DNA of 64,000 nucleotides from Lachnospiraceae bacterium (lineage in GTDB: Bacteria; Bacillota; Clostridia; Lachnospirales; Lachnospiraceae): assembly GCA_910574285.1 (NCBI GenBank), contig CAJTAL010000013.1, forward strand, positions 1 to 64,000. The letters are read 5' to 3'. The notes under the pieces are model-generated. The model did not search any database. It saw only the letters and a program-made list of their open reading frames with translations, and was not told the origin of the DNA. Each line of letters starts with the position of its first letter. The first letter of the stretch is position 1. Shown here piece by piece: positions 16,676 to 23,348 of this stretch. Both the position numbers and the translations under genes were made by a program.

Positions 16676-16872
16676 TTATACTGTAACCTCTTGTCCAATG
16701 CTCTTTTCTCAATGTATGCCCTGATCCTGGAAAATATCTCTGCCGCTCACATTTTCTTCAACTATGCCGCCATTCCCAAATCACTTTTCACACCTGCACC
16801 CGTAAAAAGCAGCATCCAATTTCCCAAAACCCGAAATTTATTATAGCACTTTATTATAGCACAAAAAAACCC

Positions 16873-16902
16873 TTGACAAAAGCGAATATCTGTTCATATA
16901 AT
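16873..16902 (+). promoter_or_regulatory. ssrA promoter
   Basis: Consensus TTGACA at 16873-16878 and TATAAT at 16897-16902 with an 18-base spacer. The mature tmRNA 5' end is about 45 bases downstream, consistent with a precursor trimmed by RNase P. Confidence 0.8.
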
Positions 16903-16951
16903 ATATATGTCTGATGAAGACAGTCTGCGGCCAGGGATAGAGCACATTTCA

Positions 16952-17300
16952 GGGCTTGTACTGGTTTCGACGGGGGTCTGGAAGTCGGAGAAGCCATCCG
17001 TAGCGGGACACTACGTTAAAAGTTCCAATTAAATATAAACGCAGACAATAGAGAATTAGCGTACGCTGCTTAATTTAAGCGGCAGTCGGCCTTAGGTAAT
17101 CCGCTGCTTAAGACACCGGCTTCATCAAGGCGGAGCACTTCGTTCCCGAAGCTTTGAGGGAATGGAAGAATTTATGAAGCTACTGAACCCGGAAGCTTGT
17201 CATTAGGCGGCCGGCAGAGGGAATGTTAAATTAATGACTGTGATGGGAGACGCTCTGGTGGATGGGCTTTCGGACGCGGGTTCAACTCCCGCCAGGTCCA
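16952..17300 (+). ncRNA. ssrA: tmRNA (one-piece)
   Basis: Transfer-messenger RNA, which rescues stalled ribosomes with SmpB (encoded at 22822-23289). The 5' acceptor strand GGGCTTG pairs with CAGGTCC at the 3' end; the 5' hallmark TACTGGTTTCGACGGGG and the T arm CGGGTTCAACTCCCG are present, and the discriminator is A with no encoded CCA. The tag frame starts at 17041 and reads A-D-N-R-E-L-A-Y-A-A, stop TAA at 17071-17073, ending in the usual hydrophobic degron. The preceding AATTAAATATAAAC gives the resume context. Total length of 349 bases is normal. Confidence 0.97.
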
Positions 17301-17318
17301 CTCTAACGTATTAAGACG

Positions 17319-17357
17319 AACTCTGTATATGACATTGTTATATACAGAGTTATGTTT
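17319..17357 (+). terminator. ssrA terminator
   Basis: AACTCTGTATAT and ATATACAGAGTT form a 12-base-pair stem around GACATTGTT, followed by ATGTTTTA, 19 bases beyond the tmRNA 3' end. Confidence 0.75.
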
Positions 17358-17442
17358 TATCCGGAACATATTTGACACAATTTCTATGTGAATCAACCTT
17401 GAAGAAATCCGCCCCTGAACTCTTAAGAAATATAGAAAAACA

Positions 17443-17471
17443 TTGTAAATATTCGTATTATACGCTATAAT
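17443..17471 (+). promoter_or_regulatory. promoter of the putative antisense antitoxin RNA
   Basis: TTGTAA (17443-17448) and a perfect TATAAT (17466-17471), exactly 17 bases apart. It would start a plus-strand RNA near 17478 that ends at the terminator at 17576-17626. Confidence 0.6.
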
Positions 17472-17476
17472 AATAA

Positions 17477-17512
17477 AGAAAAAGAAAGACAACGGTCTGG
17501 TAAACCGTTGCC
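17477..17512 (-). terminator. terminator of the toxin-like transcript
   Basis: On the minus strand CAACGGT (17510-17504) pairs with ACCGTTG (17496-17490) and is followed by TCTTTCTTTTTCTTT. It lies 15 bases after the stop codon of the small hydrophobic gene. Confidence 0.7.
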
Positions 17513-17626
17513 TTTAGTACATGATTACCGACAAATCGTAATACTAATATGTATACAGAAGTCGATAATCACGCTGTGGTTCGTTGATGTTTGGCAGACA
17601 GTTGGACGAACCACTTTCTTTTTCTC
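17478..17626 (+). ncRNA. putative type I antitoxin, antisense RNA of about 148 nt
   Basis: The region is bounded by a good plus-strand promoter and a strong plus-strand intrinsic terminator: GTGGTTCGT (17576-17584) with ACGAACCAC (17606-17614), then TTTCTTTTTCTC. It contains no convincing plus-strand gene. It is fully antisense to the 3' untranslated region and the last half of the small hydrophobic gene on the minus strand. Convergent RNAs overlapping at their 3' ends are the arrangement known for txpA/ratA and bsrG/SR4. A 5' hairpin (CAACGGT/ACCGTTG) is also present. Function as antitoxin is inference from the layout. Confidence 0.55.
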
Positions 17627-17698
17627 AACATAATCCAATAACATAAGAAACAGCATCATTATATTACAGATTACACTAATAAAAGTAAGTATCTCCAC
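17525..17698 (-). CDS. putative type I toxin, small membrane protein of 57 residues
   Basis: A short gene with GTG start at 17698, preceded by a strong AAAGGGG ribosome site 9 bases upstream. The protein begins with a hydrophobic helix (about residues 3-22; core NIMMLFLMLL), then DYVEKKK, then a polar tail with a hydrophobic end. One membrane helix followed by a lysine cluster is the pattern of the TxpA/BsrG type I toxins, which damage the cell membrane. The reverse strand carries a promoter-to-terminator unit over its 3' half, and its own mRNA has a promoter (17856-17884), a 5' stem and a terminator. I do not claim sequence identity with a named family. It could instead be a harmless small membrane protein. 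Confidence 0.6.
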   Translation of the reverse strand: MEILTFISVICNIMMLFLMLLDYVEKKKVVRPTVCQTSTNHSVIIDFCIHISITICR

Positions 17699-17729
17699 AC
17701 AAATTCACCCCTTTCTCATCATTGATTTT

Positions 17730-17801
17730 TTACAACCAAAAAACCAACAAGAGAAAGATGCCGAAAAAACGACAGAACATCAACATAAAACCAAGTGACA
17801 A
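17730..17801 (-). CDS. possible hydrophobic leader peptide in the toxin mRNA
   Basis: A short frame of 23 codons from TTG at 17801 (18 from ATG at 17786), ending with TAA at 17732-17730. The peptide is almost entirely hydrophobic (MLMFCRFFGIFLLLVFWL from the ATG). AAAGGGG directly abuts the TTG and is 14-15 bases from the ATG, so neither start has ideal spacing. The last codons lie inside the 3' arm of the 22-base-pair stem, so ribosomes here would open that stem just ahead of the toxin ribosome site. It could be a coupled leader, a second toxin frame, or chance. Confidence 0.3.
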   Translation of the reverse strand: MSLGFMLMFCRFFGIFLLLVFWL

Positions 17802-17848
17802 CCCCTTTCCTTCACCAACACCCTTTTCTTGTTGGTCTTTCGGTTGTA
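17731..17848 (-). repeat. 22-bp stem at the 5' end of the toxin mRNA
   Basis: The arm at 17827-17848 and the arm at 17731-17752 are complementary over 22 bases, with only two G-U pairs when transcribed on the minus strand. The outer arm coincides with the predicted transcript start, and the inner arm ends about 17 bases before the toxin ribosome site. The stem would seal the 5' end of the message. Confidence 0.75.
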
Positions 17849-17855
17849 CAGTTAT

Positions 17856-17884
17856 AATATAACATTCTCTGACAATATTTGCAA
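17856..17884 (-). promoter_or_regulatory. promoter of the toxin-like mRNA, extended -10
   Basis: On the minus strand TTGCAA (17884-17879), a 17-base spacer, then TATATT (17861-17856) with TGT directly before it, an extended -10 element. Transcription would start near 17849, at the foot of the 22-base-pair stem. Confidence 0.6.
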
Positions 17885-17940
17885 TCTATGAAATACTTAT
17901 ATCCAAAAAAATGTATTGATATTATTACGGAGAAATCATT

Positions 17941-18831
17941 ATGCCGGACTCAATAAAGAATTCTAAAGTAGACCATACATTAAAAGAATTGAATGCCCAC
18001 GGGTCTTTCGAATTGCCCATAGAGACTTATACCGATAACTGCGTCATCTTCCATTCCCTCTACAACCACTGGCATGACGAGATGGAAATTATCCTGATCG
18101 AAAACGGCATGGGAATGCTACGTCTGAACCGTGAAATCCTCCGGGTAAAAAGGGGCGATATTCTGATCGTGAACCCCGGAGTCCTCCATGGTATCAAGAC
18201 GGATCTGAAGCATATCCTGTATTTTAAAAGTATCGTGTTTCATCTGGGATTCCTGCAGGGAGCCGCCGGTGATCTCTGTCAGGAGCAGGTAATCTCTCCA
18301 TTGATAGAGAACCGGGCGGAGTTTACACACCGCATCTCTGACGGGGACGCTAATTATATGAATATCAACCGGCTTTTCTATCAGATCCATGATTGCCACC
18401 GAGATAAAGAACCCTATTATTTTGTCCGGTTAAAATCTCTTCTCTATCATTTCTTTTATGAGATGCTGGCCGGAAACTACATTATTCCCGCCGACACGGA
18501 GCAGAACAATAATCTGCTGTCAATCAAATACGTCCTGGATTATATGAATCAGCATTATTCAGAAACAATTTCTGCCAGAAAACTTGCTCTCATGTCTAAT
18601 TTCAGCGAATACTATTTCATGAAGCTCTTCCGGCAATACACAGGAAAGACCCTGATCGAATACCTGAACGACCTCCGGCTCGAGAAAGCGAAAGCACTTT
18701 TGATGCATACCGACGAATCCATCACTGCCATCGCCACACAAGTCGGATTCAACAATACCAGCTATTTTATTAAGAGATTTCAAAAGGCCAACGGAACCAC
18801 GCCGAAGGCATTTCGCAAGAACCTGTCATAA
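17941..18831 (+). CDS. AraC-family regulator with cupin sensor domain
   Basis: A 296-residue transcription factor. The N-terminal half is an AraC-type cupin (HWHDEMEIILIENGMG, then RVKRGDILIVNPGVLHGI) that would bind a small ligand, probably a sugar. The C-terminal 100 residues hold two helix-turn-helix motifs (ISARKLALMSNFSEYYFMKL and SITAIATQVGFNNTSYFIKR), ending in the usual TPKAFRK. Start ATG at 17941 follows GGAGAAATCATT. It lies 90 bases upstream of glycogen phosphorylase in the same direction, so control of glucan use is plausible but not shown. Two more regulators of the same build are in this window. Confidence 0.93.
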   Translation: MPDSIKNSKVDHTLKELNAHGSFELPIETYTDNCVIFHSLYNHWHDEMEIILIENGMGMLRLNREILRVKRGDILIVNPGVLHGIKTDLKHILYFKSIVFHLGFLQGAAGDLCQEQVISPLIENRAEFTHRISDGDANYMNINRLFYQIHDCHRDKEPYYFVRLKSLLYHFFYEMLAGNYIIPADTEQNNNLLSIKYVLDYMNQHYSETISARKLALMSNFSEYYFMKLFRQYTGKTLIEYLNDLRLEKAKALLMHTDESITAIATQVGFNNTSYFIKRFQKANGTTPKAFRKNLS

Positions 18832-18920
18832 CATGACAATTTTGTTGTATTTTTCTTCTGTCATGACTGCTATATTAGAGACATGCAGATTAAATATATT
18901 CTAAGAAGGGAGAAAAGACA

Positions 18921-21179
18921 ATGAACGAATTAAAAACTCTTATTCAGAAAATGTTCCGCAAGGACTGCAGCGAATGTACCAACGAAGAATTGTATCAGGC
19001 ATTATTAACGTATACGAAGAAATTACTTTCTGATAAAGGCTATCAGGATGGTAAGAAGAAGATTTATTATATTTCCGCAGAATTTCTGATCGGAAAACTT
19101 CTCTCTAACAATCTGATCAACCTCGGCATCTATGACCAGGTTGACGAATTCTTAAAAGAGAACGGGCTGTCTTTATCCGAGATCGAGGACGCAGAACCGG
19201 AACCGTCTCTGGGAAACGGAGGACTCGGACGTCTTGCCGCCTGTTTCCTGGATTCCATCGCTACGCTTGGACTTCCGGGCGAAGGAATCGGATTGAACTA
19301 TCACCTTGGCCTTTTTAAGCAGGAATTCCACAACCATCTCCAGCAGGAGACGCCGAATCCGTGGCTTGCAAAAGACAGTTGGCTTATCCCGACAGACGTC
19401 ACATATATGATACCTTACCGCGGTTTCGCGTTAAAATCTTCCTTATATAACATGGATGTAGCCGGATACCATAACAAATCCATCCGCCTTCACCTATTCG
19501 ATATCGACATTGCAGATGAAACGATTGTAAAGAACGGTATTGATTTCGACAAGAATGATATACTTCACAACCTGACTCTGTTCTTATATCCGGACGACAG
19601 TGATGACGCCGGAAGGAAACTCCGCATCTACCAGCAGTATTTTATGGTCAGCAACGCGGCCCAATATATTCTGGATGAAGCTGTCCGGAAAGGGTGTACT
19701 CTACACGATCTGGCAGATTATGCGGTCGTTCAGATCAATGATACCCACCCCAGCATGATCATTCCGGAATTTGTCCGGCTTCTGACAGAGAAGGGGATCG
19801 AATTCGAAGAAGCCTGCCAGATCGTGACGCAGGTATGTGCTTATACCAACCATACAATCCTGGCAGAAGCTCTCGAGAAATGGCCTATGGCTTATCTGGA
19901 AGACGTCGTTCCGCACCTGGTTCCTATCATCCGCCGGCTGGATCAACGTATGAAAGAGAAGTATCCGCAGAAGTCTGTAGCCATCATCGACGATAACAAC
20001 CTTGTGCATATGGCTCATATGGATATCCACTACGGCTTCTCCATCAACGGAGTGGCGGCTCTTCACACGGATATCTTAAAGACCAGTGAACTGAAAGATT
20101 TCTATGAGATCTATCCGGAGAAATTCAATAACAAGACCAACGGAATCACGTTCCGCCGCTGGCTGCTTCATTGCAACCATGAATTGACCGATTATATCAC
20201 TTCGCTGATCGGAGATGATTTCAAGAAAGACGGCTTCGCTCTGGAGAAATTATTGGAATACAAGGATGATCCTGAAGTCCTGGAACGGCTTCTTGCCATC
20301 AAGACAGACGCAAAGAAGGTATGTAAAGACTTTATCCTTAAGAATACCGGCGTAGAGATCGACGAGAACAGTATCTACGACATCCAGATCAAACGCCTTC
20401 ATGAGTATAAGCGGCAACAACTGAATGCCTTATATATTATCCGGAAATATCTGGAGATTAAAAACGGGCATAAGCCGTCAAAACCTGTAACCTTCATCTT
20501 CGGCGCAAAAGCAGCTCCTGCTTATGTGATTGCAAAGGATATCATCCATCTCCTTCTCTGCCTTCAGGAACTCATCAAGAATGACCCTGATGCGGCGCCT
20601 TATATGAAGCTTGTCATGGTAGAAAACTATAACGTATCTGCAGCCGAGAAACTGATCCCGGCATGTGATATCTCTGAACAGATTTCCCTCGCTTCCAAAG
20701 AAGCCAGCGGAACCGGAAATATGAAGTTCATGCTGAACGGCGCGGTAACCCTCGGCACAATGGACGGCGCCAATGTTGAGATCTGTGATCTGGTAGGCAA
20801 AGATAACATCTACATCTTCGGCCAATCCAGCGAGAAAGTCATCGAGCATTATGAGAAAAGCGATTATAACTCCAGGGCAATCTATGAAGAAGATGAAGAG
20901 ATCCGCCAGTGCGTTGATTTTATCCTGAGCGAAGAGCTGTTATCCATCGGACAGGAGACCAATCTTCGAAGACTCCACAGCGAACTGGTCAACAAGGACT
21001 GGTTCATGACATTGTTGGATTTCAATGATTACACCAAAGTCAAAGACCTGACCCTCGCCGATTACGAAGACCGCAGCGCATGGGCGAAGAAGATGCTGGT
21101 GAACATCGCCAAGGCAGGCTTCTTCTCCTCAGACAGAACGATTGAACAATATAATAAAGATATCTGGCATCTCAGATAA
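18921..21179 (+). CDS. glgP: glycogen / alpha-glucan phosphorylase
   Basis: A 752-residue family GT35 phosphorylase that releases glucose-1-phosphate from alpha-1,4-glucans using pyridoxal phosphate. It has the N-terminal [13 protein letters not shown] and [20 protein letters not shown] regions, active-site [24 protein letters not shown], and the pyridoxal-phosphate lysine site [20 protein letters not shown]. It is shorter than the roughly 800-residue enteric enzymes, as usual in clostridia. The ribosome site AAGGGAG precedes ATG at 18921. It is followed by a hairpin at 21220-21250 and appears to be monocistronic; an AraC regulator lies directly upstream. Confidence 0.96.
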   Translation: MNELKTLIQKMFRKDCSECTNEELYQALLTYTKKLLSDKGYQDGKKKIYYISAEFLIGKLLSNNLINLGIYDQVDEFLKENGLSLSEIEDAEPEPSLGNGGLGRLAACFLDSIATLGLPGEGIGLNYHLGLFKQEFHNHLQQETPNPWLAKDSWLIPTDVTYMIPYRGFALKSSLYNMDVAGYHNKSIRLHLFDIDIADETIVKNGIDFDKNDILHNLTLFLYPDDSDDAGRKLRIYQQYFMVSNAAQYILDEAVRKGCTLHDLADYAVVQINDTHPSMIIPEFVRLLTEKGIEFEEACQIVTQVCAYTNHTILAEALEKWPMAYLEDVVPHLVPIIRRLDQRMKEKYPQKSVAIIDDNNLVHMAHMDIHYGFSINGVAALHTDILKTSELKDFYEIYPEKFNNKTNGITFRRWLLHCNHELTDYITSLIGDDFKKDGFALEKLLEYKDDPEVLERLLAIKTDAKKVCKDFILKNTGVEIDENSIYDIQIKRLHEYKRQQLNALYIIRKYLEIKNGHKPSKPVTFIFGAKAAPAYVIAKDIIHLLLCLQELIKNDPDAAPYMKLVMVENYNVSAAEKLIPACDISEQISLASKEASGTGNMKFMLNGAVTLGTMDGANVEICDLVGKDNIYIFGQSSEKVIEHYEKSDYNSRAIYEEDEEIRQCVDFILSEELLSIGQETNLRRLHSELVNKDWFMTLLDFNDYTKVKDLTLADYEDRSAWAKKMLVNIAKAGFFSSDRTIEQYNKDIWHLR

Positions 21180-21219
21180 GATTCTCTGCCTGTACGATTA
21201 AAAACATTGTCCAAAGGAC

Positions 21220-21250
21220 GACAGTTCGGGGCGGTTCTCCCCGAACTGTC
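21220..21250 (+). terminator. hairpin after glgP
   Basis: GACAGTTCGGGG (21220-21231) and CCCCGAACTGTC (21239-21250) form a perfect 12-base-pair stem with a 7-base loop, 41 bases beyond the glgP stop. The following sequence TGTATATTGG is only weakly U-rich. Confidence 0.65.
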
Positions 21251-21301
21251 TGTATATTGGAAATGGATTTTCAATTGTACAGGCAAAATTTTTTTAATAA
21301 A

Positions 21302-21328
21302 TTAGCACTCACCTATTGACACCGCTAA
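21302..21328 (+). promoter_or_regulatory. degenerate CIRCE operator at the hsp20 promoter
   Basis: TTAGCACTC (21302-21310) is the perfect left arm of the HrcA operator CIRCE. After exactly 9 bases the right arm reads CACCGCTAA, matching 6 of 9 positions of GAGTGCTAA. TTGACA at 21316-21321 overlaps it and TATAAT lies at 21341-21346. This suggests HrcA-type heat-shock control, possibly weak because of the decayed arm. Confidence 0.6.
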
Positions 21329-21430
21329 CAATATATGATATATAATATATATAACAAATAAAACAATAAATAATTTTCATATCTTAGTGGAAATACTAAG
21401 TCATATGAAATTCTTAAGGAGGAATGATTT

Positions 21431-21856
21431 ATGTTATTAGCAAACAGAAATTTCAACAACTTATTCGATGATATGTTCAGTGATCCGTTCTTCACTCGTT
21501 CCTACGACCATACATCTTCGCAGATTATGAAGACGGATATTCATGAAAAAGACGGGAATTATCTGGTTGAAATGGAACTGCCCGGCTACGCCAAAGAAGA
21601 TATCAAGGCAGATCTGAAGGATGGATACCTTACAATCTCTGCCCACAAGAATATATCAAAAGAAGAGAAAGACGCCAAAGGTAACTGTGTCCACAAGGAA
21701 CGTTATACCGGCACCTGCAACAGAAGCTTCTATGTAGGAGATGCATTGACTCAGGATGATATCAAAGCAGCATTTAAAGACGGAGTGCTCCATCTGACAT
21801 TCCCGAAAGAGATCCAGAAGCAAGAAGAACAGCCAAGATTAATTACCATCGAGTAA
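21431..21856 (+). CDS. hsp20: Hsp20 small heat-shock chaperone
   Basis: A 141-residue alpha-crystallin-type holdase that binds unfolding proteins in the cytoplasm without ATP. The alpha-crystallin domain spans about residues 35-130: TDIHEKDGNYLVEMELPGYAKEDIKADLKDGYLTI, a shortened mid loop, then RSFYVGDALTQDDIKAAFKDGVLHLTFPK with the conserved A-x-x-x-D-G-V-L motif. The short N-terminal arm has the usual FDDMFSDPFF pattern. The ribosome site AAGGAGG precedes ATG at 21431. The CIRCE-like operator upstream points to heat-shock control. It is monocistronic, with a strong terminator downstream. Confidence 0.95.
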   Translation: MLLANRNFNNLFDDMFSDPFFTRSYDHTSSQIMKTDIHEKDGNYLVEMELPGYAKEDIKADLKDGYLTISAHKNISKEEKDAKGNCVHKERYTGTCNRSFYVGDALTQDDIKAAFKDGVLHLTFPKEIQKQEEQPRLITIE

Positions 21857-21916
21857 TCCTTCACAGGAACCAACATTTTTGTAAATTTTAGATTGCCATA
21901 AGCATATTAAAAAAGC

Positions 21917-21970
21917 AGAAGAATCCCCAAACCGCATCAGCGTACGGTCTGGGGATTCTTCTTTTCTTTT
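21917..21970 (+). terminator. hsp20 terminator
   Basis: AGAAGAATCCCCA (21917-21929) pairs perfectly with TGGGGATTCTTCT (21950-21962) and is followed by TTTCTTTT. Because the left flank is A-rich, it may also stop transcripts from the minus strand. Confidence 0.85.
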
Positions 21971-22015
21971 ATAGTGACAAAGCGCACACTAATTTCCGTC
22001 CTTTCTGTCACTGCC

Positions 22016-22501
22016 TTATTTAAAAAACTTGATCTTTCCCACAATCGGCAGTTCTTTCCTGGTGCCTTTGCATGCGCTCACGATTCCCATGATAAATAAT
22101 ACAAAGATCGCAAGCTCAATGATTTCAAGTCCCCATGAAAATATTCCGCCGTCAAAATGGATGATGGAATGCATCCCCCATATCCATTCACCTTCTAACA
22201 GATCCACCAGCACAGAGAGTATAGCTAATATAAGCCCCTGGTTGATATGATGCCTCAAATATTCCGACCTCTTATCGCCCGCCAGAAGGGGGATGAGCAC
22301 CAGGATTCCTATGTAAGACAACACCCCCATTCCCTTATTCTGACGTACTTCATTCTGGTCAAAATAATCCGCCGAACCATATGAATTATAAGACTGCGTC
22401 TGATAACTTTCCGGCGGCAAAGCAGGTATCTGCGCCCCGCACTGCGGGCATACCATAGTCCCATCCTTTACTTTCGCACCACATTTTACACAATAAGCCA
22501 T
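22016..22501 (-). CDS. zinc-ribbon membrane protein
   Basis: A 161-residue protein. The N-terminus is a zinc ribbon (YCVKCGAKVKDGTMVCPQCG, two CxxC knuckles at about residues 4-7 and 18-21), followed by a polar linker and a membrane domain with about three hydrophobic segments (GMGVLSYIGILVLIPLLAGD, GLILAILSVLVDLL, IELAIFVLFIMGIVSACKG). The pattern of a first helix followed by SEYLRHHINQGLIL resembles DUF4870-type proteins. Function is unknown. It has its own ribosome site and a gap of 65 bases to the small gene upstream. Confidence 0.75.
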   Translation of the reverse strand: MAYCVKCGAKVKDGTMVCPQCGAQIPALPPESYQTQSYNSYGSADYFDQNEVRQNKGMGVLSYIGILVLIPLLAGDKRSEYLRHHINQGLILAILSVLVDLLEGEWIWGMHSIIHFDGGIFSWGLEIIELAIFVLFIMGIVSACKGTRKELPIVGKIKFFK

Positions 22502-22566
22502 TTCCTCATTCCTTTCTTCTTATCATACGACTCTTAGTACTTTATAAATTTCCACCGTTTTTACAC

Positions 22567-22803
22567 TCAATCCTCCAACCCCAATATCTCCGCCAACACT
22601 TCGATGATGATCTCATTGGTACAGGATTTCACATAACCCAGCATATGTAAGGAAATCTCGTCCTGCTTCTGGGCCTCTGTCAGGGTGTCGTTGTGTTTGG
22701 TCTCTTCAATCAGCCGGATCAGTTGGGGCGTCAATTCTTCATACATCTCAACCGTCGTCTGCGTAACCATCTTCCTGAGATCTTCTTTTTTTATCGGTAC
22801 CAC
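22567..22803 (-). CDS. small acidic helical protein, unknown
   Basis: A 78-residue, probably all-helical, acidic protein with no membrane segment or recognised motif. It begins MVPIKKEDLRKMVTQTTVEM and ends in IIIEVLAEILGLED. It lies 18 bases downstream of smpB on the same strand, behind GGGGGCGAAGAAGGTGGTACCGATA-type purine-rich sequence, so it is likely part of the secG-rnr-smpB transcript. I do not recognise the family. Confidence 0.6.
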   Translation of the reverse strand: MVPIKKEDLRKMVTQTTVEMYEELTPQLIRLIEETKHNDTLTEAQKQDEISLHMLGYVKSCTNEIIIEVLAEILGLED

Positions 22804-22821
22804 CTTCTTCGCCCCCTTATC

Positions 22822-23289
22822 CTATCCGAAATTACAGACTTTAAAATCTCTCTGCGCCTCTCTCTGCTGATCCTTCCTTGCGATATCCTGCCGTTTGTCA
22901 TAAAGCTTCTTCCCCTTGGCAAGACCAATTTCTATCTTCACAAGACTGCCTTTAAAATACACCTTAAGAGGGACGACGGCAACCCCTTTCTCCTTCGTCT
23001 TTCCAAGCAGCTTATTAATCTCCGATTTGTGGAGGAGAAGCTTACGGACCCTCAGCGGATCTTTATTGAATATATTGCCCTTCTCATAAGGGCTGATATG
23101 CATGCCGTATATATAGACTTCACCATTCTCCACCCGGATAAATGACTCCTTTATACTGCATTTTCCCATACGAAGAGACTTCACTTCCGTACCGTGCAGG
23201 GCGATCCCCGCCTCATAGGTATCCAATATAAAATAATCATGATACGCCTTTTTATTGTTGGCTATCATCTTACCATTTGTCTTCGCCAT
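22822..23289 (-). CDS. smpB: SmpB, SsrA-binding protein
   Basis: A 155-residue RNA-binding protein that delivers tmRNA to stalled ribosomes. Family landmarks: [41 protein letters not shown], a beta-barrel with [14 protein letters not shown] and [15 protein letters not shown], and the basic C-terminal tail [19 protein letters not shown] that enters the mRNA channel. It follows rnr by 59 bases in the same direction, a frequent order in Firmicutes that links tagging with degradation of the faulty message by RNase R. Its RNA partner ssrA lies about 5.5 kb away on the other strand. Confidence 0.97.
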   Translation of the reverse strand: MAKTNGKMIANNKKAYHDYFILDTYEAGIALHGTEVKSLRMGKCSIKESFIRVENGEVYIYGMHISPYEKGNIFNKDPLRVRKLLLHKSEINKLLGKTKEKGVAVVPLKVYFKGSLVKIEIGLAKGKKLYDKRQDIARKDQQREAQRDFKVCNFG

Positions 23290-23348
23290 ATATTCGCCTC
23301 TTTCCTGTCATTATTCCCGCGGTCAGCGAGCCAAGCGGACTCAGCCGG

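Noticed and set aside
17226-17492. Minus-strand frame over the 3' end of tmRNA
   Set aside because: It is the complement of the conserved tmRNA 3' domain plus its terminator, not a gene.
16952-17940. tmRNA gene as an insertion site of a genomic island
   Set aside because: No integrase and no repeated copy of the tmRNA 3' end is found downstream; only the small toxin-like locus follows.
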